Assembly (NCBI GenBank): GCA_900541415.1 | Contig: UQJP01000009.1 | Location: 1-64,000 of the forward strand | Length of the DNA: 64,000 nt | Direction: 5' to 3' | Origin: an uncultured Odoribacter sp. | GTDB lineage: Bacteria; Bacteroidota; Bacteroidia; Bacteroidales; Marinifilaceae | Part shown: positions 1-7,873 of the stretch, piece after piece | Layout: each line of letters starts with the position of its first letter | Position numbering within the stretch: the first letter of the stretch is position 1 | Made by a program: the position numbers and the translations under genes | Notes under the pieces: model-generated | Told to the model about the DNA's origin: nothing | The model's input: the letters and a program-made list of their open reading frames with translations, nothing else | Databases searched by the model: none

Positions 1-287
1 TCTCATAATATATAATATATTTATAAAATTATCATAAGTTTGTTGTGTGATTTACTATCTTTGCAGCGAATCAAAGAGGGTTCTATATTAGTATTTAGCG
101 TTAAGTTTTATTCTTAAATAACGAAACTACCACTTATTTAAAGAGACAATAGGAATAAAACGGCGAGGTGTCCAATTTATGTGGAAAGGTTTGTCGTGTC
201 TTGTTTTCAGTAGTAATGAATGGTTCGTTATTTAAAACGGCCGGATGTCCCCTGTTCGCCGGATCAGGTTGAAGGCCGCTAATAACA
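1..287. other. upstream non-coding region of the LRR gene
   Basis: No convincing gene. The segment is AT-rich at the left. TATCTTTG at 56-63 matches the Bacteroides -7 consensus TAnnTTTG, but no TTTG sits 19 bases upstream, so it is only a possible promoter core. TTAAATAA (114-121) and TTATTTAA (134-141) form an 8-base inverted repeat. Two 17-base segments, 157-173 and 234-250, match at 14 positions as a direct repeat. An 18-codon reading frame starting at 216 stops at 270-272, in the same frame as the downstream gene; nothing shows it is translated. Confidence 0.4.
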
Positions 288-1040
288 ATGCCCAATATGA
301 ATAACAAGGTGGGGGATTTTTTTGTAAGTTTCTTTTGTAAAAAACGGATCGCCGGGAAAATTGGTTTGAAGGTGAACGTTTTGGGAGGAAGTGAACTTTG
401 CTTTAGGATCGAGGCCGCACAAGTAATTGTGGAATGGGGAGACGGAACCGTTTCCCGGAAAAGTGATTTGGTGGAACCTTTTTCACACAGGTATGAAAAA
501 ACAGGTGCATATCAATTATGTGTGAAAGGTTTGAATATCACCGATATGGATGTACCCCGTAGCAATGTAGTAGCCCTCGATGTTTCACAATGCCCGACAT
601 TGGAGTTTATCGATTGTTCGGATAATCAGATTACAGAGTTGGATTTACGTAATTGCAGGGGGCTTTATGAGGTTTACTGTGCAAAGAACCGTATCCGTGA
701 GTTGAAATTGTCGAGATACAGGAAGTTGTTTTACCTGTCGTGTTCCTGTAATGAGTTGAGGAATCTGGATTTAAGTGGTTGCCGGAAGTTGGTTACATTC
801 CGTTGTAGAAAAAATCATCTGTCGGAATTGGATTTCGGGAAATGCCGCAAACTAATGTCGGTGAATGTGGAACAAAATGATTTTACCTATCAGGGATTGA
901 TGAATCTTGCCGCCTCCTTGGTAAAGCGTTCCCGTTATGATACCGGATTTATCGTATTGCAGCACAATGCCGGAGAAAAGGAACTTCAACAGGGAGAATT
1001 GACCGATCTGATTACAAGAAAAGGATGGTGTGAAATTTAA
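288..1040 (+). CDS. PKD-like plus leucine-rich-repeat protein
   Basis: A 250-residue protein of unknown function. Residues about 45-80 resemble a PKD-like beta-sandwich (VEWGDG, then HRYEKTGAYQL). Residues about 93-200 hold roughly five leucine-rich repeats of about 21 residues, in the LxxLDCSxNxIxxLDLxxC style common in Bacteroidota. The repeats are rich in Cys and basic residues. The first in-frame ATG after an upstream TGA is at 288; a second is at 297. Neither start gives a signal peptide, which is odd because this repeat class is usually exported. It lies 63 bases before a PorP/SprF gene on the same strand. PorP-type genes often sit beside genes for surface proteins, but this protein has no visible export signal or type IX C-terminal domain. 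Function not assigned. Confidence 0.75.
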   Translation: MPNMNNKVGDFFVSFFCKKRIAGKIGLKVNVLGGSELCFRIEAAQVIVEWGDGTVSRKSDLVEPFSHRYEKTGAYQLCVKGLNITDMDVPRSNVVALDVSQCPTLEFIDCSDNQITELDLRNCRGLYEVYCAKNRIRELKLSRYRKLFYLSCSCNELRNLDLSGCRKLVTFRCRKNHLSELDFGKCRKLMSVNVEQNDFTYQGLMNLAASLVKRSRYDTGFIVLQHNAGEKELQQGELTDLITRKGWCEI

Positions 1041-1073
1041 GCGGGTGTTTCTATTATATCTCAATGTAATTTG

Positions 1074-1081
1074 TAATTTTG
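1074..1081 (+). promoter_or_regulatory. possible -7 element before porP-like gene
   Basis: TAATTTTG fits TAnnTTTG and lies 23 bases before the ATG at 1104. The -33 side is poor (TTTC at 1048-1051, 22 bases away), so the gene could also be read through from the LRR gene. Confidence 0.35.
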
Positions 1082-1103
1082 GACGCTGCTATAAAGTGTG
1101 TAT

Positions 1104-2138
1104 ATGATTATAAAGTTGAGATCTGCAAGGTATGTTTTCGGGATGTTATTGATGTGGTTTACCATACCATCATCTGCTCAGGATTTGCAGTATTCTCAAT
1201 TTTTTGCTAATCAGTTGGATTTGAATCCGGCTTTCGCAGGTTCGCAATACTATCACCGTATTATCGTGAATTACCGGAATCAATGGCCGGAATTGGGACA
1301 GCCCTATGTGACTTATTCCGTGTCTTATGACCGGCATTTGGGAAAGACCGGAAGCGGAATCGGTTTTCAGGTGGAACAGGACAGGCAGGGACGTGGGGCA
1401 TTGAAAACAACTACGGTTACGGGTGTTTATTCTTATTTGGTGCGGATTCGCAGGGATGCCGGGGTACGTTTGGCCCTGGGAGCTTCAATGATACAGAATT
1501 ATGTTGATTTATCGGAATTGGATTTTCCGGATATGATCGATCCTATTTACGGTTCTATCTATCCTCATGACGCTTCCGAAGACCCTGCTGTCAGGCGTAA
1601 ATTTGCCGCCGATTTCTCTTTTGGGACAATGGCATTTTTTAATAAATACCATTTTGGAGTGGCTTTGCAGCATTTGGCACAACCTGCGCTTGCTTTTTCC
1701 GACGATGCGCGCCTGCCGATGAAATATACCGCTCATTTCGGGGCGGAGTTTCCGGTGACCCATTATGGGTTACGTCCCGTTTACTATACTATAAATCCTT
1801 TGTTCATGTTCCAGAAGCAGGATAAGCATGTACAAATGAATTACGGTGCTTTTTTTAACCGGAACGATTTGGTTGCCGGAGCCTGGTTCAGGCAGAATTT
1901 CGATCGTCCATTAAATTCGGTGATCCTGATGATCGGGTATGATACGAAAGTTTTTCGTATAGCTTATAGTTTCGATTGGACTTTATCGAAATTGAGCAAT
2001 GCCGGAAACGGCTCTCACGAGGTTTCCCTGATATTTTTGATGGGTGAACGGGAACATCGGGGAGAACGCCGCCGGATGAAACCGATTCCCTGTCCTAAAT
2101 TCTTCCGTAAAAACGACGGGCAGGCAAATGGTTTTTAA
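1104..2138 (+). CDS. PorP/SprF family outer-membrane protein
   Basis: A protein of about 344 residues that matches the PorP/SprF family, predicted outer-membrane beta-barrels linked to type IX secretion and gliding in Bacteroidota. The mature start (QDLQYSQFFANQLDLNPAFAG region, residues about 26-46) carries the family signature QxSQF...NPAFAG. A signal peptide covers the first 25 or so residues and ends SSAQ. Alternating hydrophobic strands fill the rest, ending in a basic, Arg-rich tail. ATG at 1104 is preferred; an in-frame GTG at 1098 would add two residues. The partner proteins PorW/SprE-like and PorE-like are coded some 55-60 kb away in this window. The genome may hold several PorP paralogues, so this one need not be the core secretion PorP. 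Confidence 0.85.
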   Translation: MIIKLRSARYVFGMLLMWFTIPSSAQDLQYSQFFANQLDLNPAFAGSQYYHRIIVNYRNQWPELGQPYVTYSVSYDRHLGKTGSGIGFQVEQDRQGRGALKTTTVTGVYSYLVRIRRDAGVRLALGASMIQNYVDLSELDFPDMIDPIYGSIYPHDASEDPAVRRKFAADFSFGTMAFFNKYHFGVALQHLAQPALAFSDDARLPMKYTAHFGAEFPVTHYGLRPVYYTINPLFMFQKQDKHVQMNYGAFFNRNDLVAGAWFRQNFDRPLNSVILMIGYDTKVFRIAYSFDWTLSKLSNAGNGSHEVSLIFLMGEREHRGERRRMKPIPCPKFFRKNDGQANGF

Positions 2139-2262
2139 TTTCAGTTTCCTTTTATTGTCCCGATGTGAATTGTCTTTTGTTTTCCTGATTTATTTTGCGG
2201 AAGGGGAGGTTTTGTCCTGAAAGCGGGCTTGACTGACCTGATTGACCGTGCTGTTATTCAAT

Positions 2263-2278
2263 TCAGGACTTGTCCTGA
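2263..2278. repeat. 16-base palindrome
   Basis: TCAGGAC-TT-GTCCTGA is a perfect inverted repeat with a two-base centre. A further GTCCTGA is at 2214-2220 and could pair with the left arm instead. It could be a protein-binding site or part of the 3' region of the PorP-like gene. Confidence 0.4.
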
Positions 2279-2282
2279 TAAA

Positions 2283-2320
2283 AAATGCCGGAACTCTATG
2301 GAAAAAGAATCCCGGCATTT
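2283..2320 (-). terminator. terminator of transketolase gene
   Basis: AAATGCCGG (2283-2291) pairs with CCGGCATTT (2312-2320). Read on the minus strand the hairpin is followed by a run of T, as expected for the transketolase gene ending at 2387. It may also stop transcripts from the PorP-like gene. Confidence 0.65.
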
Positions 2321-2386
2321 ATGGTAAGGATGATGTTGGAAAATTCCAGCATCCTGAATAAGCGGTAATTTACATTGGGAAACCGA

Positions 2387-4414
2387 TTATTTTTTCAGCA
2401 TCCCGCAAATTTCATTGTACACGAATTCTCCGGTAAATCCGAATTTTTCGTCAAGAACGGTGGCAGGTGCGGAATAACCGAAATGGTTCACTCCGTGAAT
2501 CTTGCCGTTTGTTCCGACCAATCCTTCGAGAGTTACCGATAAACCTGCCGTCAGGCCGAATTTCGGTAATGAAGCCGGAATGACTTCTTCCTGGTAGGCA
2601 ACAGGCTGGGTACGGAAAAGTCCTTCGGAAATCACAGAGACAACTTGCGAAGAAATCCCTTTTCTCTCTTTCAATAAATGAGCGGCATCGACCAGTGTGG
2701 AAACTTCCGATCCGGAAGCCACCAGAATGACATCCGGCGTTTCGCTGTTCTTTAAGGCGATATATGCGCCTTTCTCTGCCTGTAAAGCCTGTTCGTAACT
2801 GCTATCGGGCAGGTTGTTGATGTTTTGCCGCGAAAGGATCAGGGCTGTCGGGGTGGACGCGTTTTCCATCGCCATTTTCCAGGCTACCGATGTTTCGTTG
2901 GCATCGGCAGGACGAAGTGCCAGCAGGCTCATGTGTCCGGAATGGTTTTGCAGTTTTTCCATAAGGCGTAACTGAGCTTCCTGTTCGATAGGCTGATGAG
3001 TCGGACCGTCTTCACCTACCCGGAAAGCATCGTGGCTCCAAATGTATTTTACGGGCATTTCCATTAAGGCCGATAAACGGAATGCAGGCTTCATATAGTC
3101 GGAGAATACGAAGAAGGTGGCGCAAGCAACATGTATACCTTTGTGCAGGGCTATACCGTTACAGATGGCTGCCATCGTCAGTTCGGAAACACCTGCCTGG
3201 AAGAATTTCCCGCTAAAGTCGCCTTTCACTAAATTGCGTGCTCCGCCTTTGATAAAACCATCCGTTTTATCGGAATTGGAAAGATCGGCAGAACTGACGA
3301 TCATGTTGTCCACCTGCTGTGCTAAAGTTTCCAAGACGTCTGCTGAAGCGGCGCGGGTTGCAATGTTGGCTTTGTGCTGTATGGCTTTATAGTCGATAGC
3401 AGGAGCTGCGCCCGACATATATTGATGGAATTTGGCTGCCAGTTCCGGGTTGGCTTTTTCCCAGGCTGCCTGTTCTGCTTTTTTCTTTTGTGCATAAGCT
3501 CTTTTCTGTTCCAACACTTTAGCGTAATATTCCTGTACATCCGGGAATATCGTGAAAGGATTTTTAGGGTCACCTCCTAAATGCTCTATGGTTTTGTCTA
3601 TGGAAGCTCCGGCCGCGCTTAAAGGCTGTCCGTGTGTAGATACTTTGTTTGAGAAATCTTCATTGCCCGGTCCCATAGCTCCTTTTCCCATGAGTGTGCG
3701 GCCAATGATCAGGGTAGGGTGTTCCGTTTCCGCATTTGCCGTTTTCAGGGCATTGCGGATCTCGTCGGCGTTGTTGCCGTTGATTGTGATGACTTTCCAT
3801 CCCCACGCCTCGTATTTCTTAGCTGTATCTTCGTGGGTAACTTCTTCTACCTTCGTAGAAAGCTGAATGTTGTTCGAATCGTAGAACATGATTAGATTCG
3901 ACAGTCCGAGAGTTCCTGCGATACGTCCCGCACCTTGAGAGATTTCCTCCTGTATGCCTCCGTCTGAAATGAAAGCATAGGTTTTGTGAGCCATCCATTC
4001 TCCGAAACGAGCCACCAGAAAACGTTCTGCAATTGCAGCTCCCACCGCCATTGTGTGTCCTTGTCCCAGCGGGCCGGAGGTGTTTTCTACTCCCCGTTTC
4101 ACGTCCACTTCCGGATGACCGGGGGTTACACTGCCCCATTGACGGAAATTTTCAAGATCCTGCATCGAGTATTTTCCCAGTAAACTAAGTACGGAGTATA
4201 ACATCGGTGACATGTGTCCCGGATCGAGGAAGAATCGGTCACGATTCACCCAAGTCATATCATCGGGATCGAAGTTTAAAAATTCCGAGTACAATACATT
4301 GATATAATCGGCTCCGCCCATGGCTCCGCCCGGGTGTCCCGATTTTGCTTTTTCAACCATTGAGGCCGCAAGGATTCGGATATTATCCGCTGCTCTATTT
4401 TGGATTTGGTCCAT
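2387..4414 (-). CDS. tkt: transketolase
   Basis: Transfers two-carbon ketol units between pentose and triose/hexose phosphates in the non-oxidative pentose phosphate pathway; cytosolic, thiamine diphosphate and metal dependent. At 675 residues it has full length. Visible motifs are GHPGGAMGG near residue 26, DPGHMSP, GPLGQGH near 115, the diphosphate-binding stretch SDGG...DSNN (about 151-180), and GEDGPTHQP near 475 in the pyrimidine domain. It lacks a signal peptide. The ATG at 4414 is the natural start. It lies downstream of the S9 peptidase gene on the same strand with a 71-base gap that holds its own promoter-like element, so it is probably a separate transcript ending at the hairpin 2283-2320. 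Confidence 0.97.
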   Translation of the reverse strand: MDQIQNRAADNIRILAASMVEKAKSGHPGGAMGGADYINVLYSEFLNFDPDDMTWVNRDRFFLDPGHMSPMLYSVLSLLGKYSMQDLENFRQWGSVTPGHPEVDVKRGVENTSGPLGQGHTMAVGAAIAERFLVARFGEWMAHKTYAFISDGGIQEEISQGAGRIAGTLGLSNLIMFYDSNNIQLSTKVEEVTHEDTAKKYEAWGWKVITINGNNADEIRNALKTANAETEHPTLIIGRTLMGKGAMGPGNEDFSNKVSTHGQPLSAAGASIDKTIEHLGGDPKNPFTIFPDVQEYYAKVLEQKRAYAQKKKAEQAAWEKANPELAAKFHQYMSGAAPAIDYKAIQHKANIATRAASADVLETLAQQVDNMIVSSADLSNSDKTDGFIKGGARNLVKGDFSGKFFQAGVSELTMAAICNGIALHKGIHVACATFFVFSDYMKPAFRLSALMEMPVKYIWSHDAFRVGEDGPTHQPIEQEAQLRLMEKLQNHSGHMSLLALRPADANETSVAWKMAMENASTPTALILSRQNINNLPDSSYEQALQAEKGAYIALKNSETPDVILVASGSEVSTLVDAAHLLKERKGISSQVVSVISEGLFRTQPVAYQEEVIPASLPKFGLTAGLSVTLEGLVGTNGKIHGVNHFGYSAPATVLDEKFGFTGEFVYNEICGMLKK

Positions 4415-4450
4415 TTGTATTATGATATTGAATTAGTTTTTAACTTTCCG

Positions 4451-4480
4451 CAAAGGTATAATATTAAGGTAAAAAAGAAA
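4451..4480 (-). promoter_or_regulatory. promoter of transketolase gene
   Basis: On the minus strand TACCTTTG (4458-4451) matches TAnnTTTG exactly. Upstream, TTTC at 4480-4477 with an 18-base spacer is a near match to the -33 TTTG. The ATG is about 37 bases downstream of the -7 box. Confidence 0.5.
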
Positions 4481-4485
4481 AAGGT

Positions 4486-7017
4486 TTACAGGTTGAGTTC
4501 TTTGTAAATATTTTCCCACCAGGCCGGTTGTCCTTTTAGGTATTTGGCGAAGTAGGATAATATGGTGTTATTCCAAAGGATTCGCTGGTTATAATCTACA
4601 ACGGCATGATCGGCATCTTTTACAAATACCAGTTCTGCATCTTTTCCCAACAGTTTTAGGGCTGTATAGAACTGTATGCTTTGTCCTGTGGGAACATTGA
4701 CATCTTTTGTCCCGTGTATCAGCAGGATAGGGGAATGCACCTTGTCTGCGTTGAACAGCGGACTTTGGTCTATATATATATCTTTCCGGTTCCAGGGATA
4801 AGAATGTCCCGATGCGTTCGTGCTGTATCCATAACCCCAGTAACCTTCTCCCCAGTATCCGGCAATGGACGAGATTCCGGCGTGCGATATGGCACAGGCA
4901 AAAATATCGGTTTGAGTGGTCAGGTATTCAGTGGTGAAACCGCCGTAGGAGGCTCCCATACAGCCTACTTTGGACGCATCGATAAAGGGGTGTGCTTTGA
5001 CGAAAGCTTTCGTCGAGGATATAATTTCATCGGCTGTGATTTTACCCCAGTTGTTTTGGTGGCGGGCAGAAAATTCCTGTCCGTATCCGATAGCTCCCGA
5101 AGGCTGCATAACATAAACAACATAACCATTGGCCGTATAGAGATTGAAGGGCCAGCGTCCTCCGAAACTTCTGGCAACAGGAGTTGTTCCGCCGTAATAA
5201 TAGACAATCAGCGGATATTTTTTGGTTGGGTCAAAATCGGCGGGCAGGTAATAGCGTCCGTCGATCGTTGTGCCTTTTTTATAATGGTAGTCCCAATCTT
5301 TCATTTCTCCGAATACAATGTTTTCATATTGTTGTTGCTGCGGATCGTCCCACAATTCGGCCTTATCGTTTGTCAGGTCGAGGGTATATATCCTTGGCGG
5401 ATAGTTGGTATTGGAAGCCGTATACATCATTAAACTGGCATTTTCCGGAAGGCTGGTCTGCAAAACCAGGTCGCCGGGACATTCGATACGGGTGAATTTT
5501 CCGTCAGCATACCGATATAAACGTACAAAATCGGCATCGGTTGCTTTTATATAGATATTTCCGTCTTTATGCCAGGTGGCATTGTCGACGGAAGGATTGA
5601 AGTTCCGGGTAATCGCTTCTGTTTTTTGGGATTCCAGGTCGTAAATATATAGCTGAACATCGTATTGGTTAGCAATAGGTTGTTTTCCGATGTTTTCTCC
5701 TAATTTCCCGAATGCCGAAGGGCCTCCGTTGATCAGTAGTTTTTTCCCGTCCGGTGAAAAACTACAGGAAATGGAATACGATCTGTCCTTCCATAAGGTA
5801 TCGATTTGCATGGTTTTAATATCCAGCATATAAACAGACTGTTTATTGAACGGATATTCGTTGTAATCGGGACGGGAAGTGGAAATCAATAGTTTTTGCC
5901 CGTCGGGACTGATGTCCATCAGCGAAGTGCTGAGGTTACCCCAGGTCAGGCGGGTGTGTAATCCGGTTTTAAAGTCGTATTTACAGAGATAAGAACGATA
6001 GCGGAAATAACTTTGGCGGTCTTGTATGCCCGACAGTTTACGTAATTGCCAGTTCGGCTCGCTGAAATTTTCCGATACGTAATAGATCAGGTAAGAACGG
6101 TCGGGCGACCAGGTGTAGCCCGTAAGCAGTTTGTCTTCAGAGATCAGGCGGGTTTGTTGCTGTTTTTCCAGGTCATAACAGAAAAGGGAATTGGCGTTAC
6201 CTTCTTTCTGGAAGAAAGAAAGCTGGTCTTTTCCCGGAATCCATTGTAGGTTGCTGATGCTACTGCCATAGAAGGAATAGACGATTTCTTTGTCTGCAAT
6301 CCGGTAAACGGTGGTGTTATAGGTGTTTTGCCCGTTTACAATGTGGGTGATCCCGACCAATGCGTATTTCCCGGAAGGAGAAACATCGATCCGGTTTACC
6401 TGTTTTCCGTTCAATACATCGTAGATATTTTTACCTCTTTTGGGCGACAGGCTGAATTCCACCGGAAGGTGTTCGAATTCTTTGGCCGCTTTAAATTGGG
6501 CTGTAAATAACTTACCTCCTTCGGTGGTGGTTTTTACAATAATCGTATGTTTTCCCGGAATCCAATCCTGGCTAATGCTTTTGGTGCCGGGTTTACCGTC
6601 GGTGACCGTCAGTTTCTTTATGCCATCCACATAGATTTCCGCATTTCCTAAAAGATAGAAATCCAGTTTCCCTTTCATCCATTCGGAATTGCTTAAATAT
6701 ACCGCATAATAATTCAGGGTGACCTGACCTTTATGGTCGGGGGAAGTTACCGTGTCGCCCGTGAGGGAAGCCACACTCCAGCGTAAGCCTTTATAAAGGT
6801 TTTCTTCTTTATCTTTGTCGGGGACAAGGCTACCGATATTTATGCTGGAATTTTCGAGTAATGAGGCTTCGGTGAACACATTGTCCTTGACATTTTTAAC
6901 ATTTCCAAATGCCGGTTTTTCGATCGCTACCGGAGTCAGTCCCAGCCATTGATCGACAGTCTGGGCGCTTGCCCCTAAAGAGCAGGCAACGAATAAGGGA
7001 AGAAATAATTTTTTCAT
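4486..7017 (-). CDS. S9 family dipeptidyl peptidase (DPP-IV-like), exported
   Basis: A serine peptidase of the prolyl oligopeptidase clan, expected to remove dipeptides from peptides outside the cytoplasm. The 843-residue chain begins with a signal peptide (first 18 residues, ending GASA). Residues about 200-580 form a beta-propeller with WD40-like strands (SPDGKKLLI, SPDGQKLLI). The C-terminal alpha/beta hydrolase carries the catalytic Ser690 in GASYGG, Asp772 in HGTKD and His804 in DADHA. The family includes porphyromonad DPP-type enzymes used for peptide feeding; the exact specificity cannot be read here. The gene is transcribed away from the SPOR lipoprotein gene and has no close operon partner. 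Confidence 0.92.
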   Translation of the reverse strand: MKKLFLPLFVACSLGASAQTVDQWLGLTPVAIEKPAFGNVKNVKDNVFTEASLLENSSINIGSLVPDKDKEENLYKGLRWSVASLTGDTVTSPDHKGQVTLNYYAVYLSNSEWMKGKLDFYLLGNAEIYVDGIKKLTVTDGKPGTKSISQDWIPGKHTIIVKTTTEGGKLFTAQFKAAKEFEHLPVEFSLSPKRGKNIYDVLNGKQVNRIDVSPSGKYALVGITHIVNGQNTYNTTVYRIADKEIVYSFYGSSISNLQWIPGKDQLSFFQKEGNANSLFCYDLEKQQQTRLISEDKLLTGYTWSPDRSYLIYYVSENFSEPNWQLRKLSGIQDRQSYFRYRSYLCKYDFKTGLHTRLTWGNLSTSLMDISPDGQKLLISTSRPDYNEYPFNKQSVYMLDIKTMQIDTLWKDRSYSISCSFSPDGKKLLINGGPSAFGKLGENIGKQPIANQYDVQLYIYDLESQKTEAITRNFNPSVDNATWHKDGNIYIKATDADFVRLYRYADGKFTRIECPGDLVLQTSLPENASLMMYTASNTNYPPRIYTLDLTNDKAELWDDPQQQQYENIVFGEMKDWDYHYKKGTTIDGRYYLPADFDPTKKYPLIVYYYGGTTPVARSFGGRWPFNLYTANGYVVYVMQPSGAIGYGQEFSARHQNNWGKITADEIISSTKAFVKAHPFIDASKVGCMGASYGGFTTEYLTTQTDIFACAISHAGISSIAGYWGEGYWGYGYSTNASGHSYPWNRKDIYIDQSPLFNADKVHSPILLIHGTKDVNVPTGQSIQFYTALKLLGKDAELVFVKDADHAVVDYNQRILWNNTILSYFAKYLKGQPAWWENIYKELNL

Positions 7018-7060
7018 TCTAAATTTTTATAATAGATCGAGGTAATTTTTTCATAATTTG

Positions 7061-7068
7061 CGAAGGTA
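7061..7068 (-). promoter_or_regulatory. possible -7 element before S9 peptidase
   Basis: TACCTTCG on the minus strand differs from TAnnTTTG by one base and lies 44 bases before the start codon. The -33 region is weak (TTTC on the minus strand at 7090-7087). Confidence 0.35.
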
Positions 7069-7229
7069 TGATTTTTCAAGGAAAAAGAAAACTGCTGGTA
7101 ACTTAAAACATAAGGATTCGTACAATTTGCTATAAAAATGTAAATTTTGTACTTGGGGTTGAGTATGAAAAACTCTTCCGGAACGGAATAGTATAAAATA
7201 TTGTATAACGATTCGAAAAGTAATAAGAA

Positions 7230-7676
7230 ATGAAAGCTACCGTTTGTTTATTGGCTATGGTTATCGCGCTTGCCTGTTGTAAGCCGAAAGAGAAATTAAT
7301 GACACAGGAAGCGGGCCACCTCACGCAGCAACCCGTGGATGTTGTGGTGAAAGAGGAAATTCAGGATACGCTGGTGGTTACGGCTGCTCCCGCAGATGTC
7401 CGCCGGGAGGAGGTTACACTCACACAAGGAAAGGAAATGATGCGCTATTGCGTGATTGTGGGGAGTTTTATTTATGAGCAGAATGCTATCCGGCTTCGTA
7501 ATAAACTGACGAAAATGGGCTTTTTGGGAAGCAGCATTATGCAAAATAGACAGGGAATGTACCGGGTGAGTGCTTTATGCAGCGACCATCTGAGTGCTGC
7601 CCGGACGAAACTGGCAGATATTCGCCGTGAATATCCGCAGTTTTCGGATGCCTGGCTTTTACAGGCAAAAAATTGA
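7230..7676 (+). CDS. small SPOR-domain lipoprotein
   Basis: A 148-residue predicted lipoprotein. The lipobox IALAC places the lipid-bearing cysteine at residue 16. A low-complexity acidic linker follows, and residues about 72-146 form a SPOR domain (YCVIVGSF start, then alternating strands and helix to the end). SPOR domains bind septal peptidoglycan strands lacking stem peptides, so the protein probably sits in the periplasm at the cell envelope or division site. It is a single-gene unit between divergent S9 peptidase and convergent RelA genes. ATG at 7230 is supported by the lipobox. A second SPOR domain is found at the end of the PorE-like protein near 63.7 kb. Confidence 0.85.
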   Translation: MKATVCLLAMVIALACCKPKEKLMTQEAGHLTQQPVDVVVKEEIQDTLVVTAAPADVRREEVTLTQGKEMMRYCVIVGSFIYEQNAIRLRNKLTKMGFLGSSIMQNRQGMYRVSALCSDHLSAARTKLADIRREYPQFSDAWLLQAKN

Positions 7677-7790
7677 GCCTGTTCCCGGTTTTTCCTTAAA
7701 AGGCCGGTATAATGATTTGTTTTTATGAGTTGAATTGCTGAATCGGGAAATCCAATAGCCCATAAGCAAGTTGATGTCTTCTTTGTATAT

Positions 7791-7860
7791 AAAAATACCC
7801 TTAAAAGCTAATCCGGTTTCCGGTGGCATGCAGCCTGGCTTTTAAGGGGTATTTTCTTTT
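7791..7860. terminator. shared terminator between SPOR gene and relA-like gene
   Basis: The arm 7791-7810 pairs with 7836-7855 through about 19 pairs with one bulge (AAAATACCC-TTAAAAGC against GCTTTTAAGGGGTATTTT). A T-rich tail follows on the plus strand and an A-run precedes the left arm, so it can stop both convergent transcripts. Confidence 0.75.
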
Positions 7861-7873
7861 TAGTGGCTTGTTT

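Noticed and set aside
216..272. 18-codon frame before the LRR gene as a regulatory leader peptide
   Set aside because: No run of a single amino acid codon and no terminator follows; kept only as a note.
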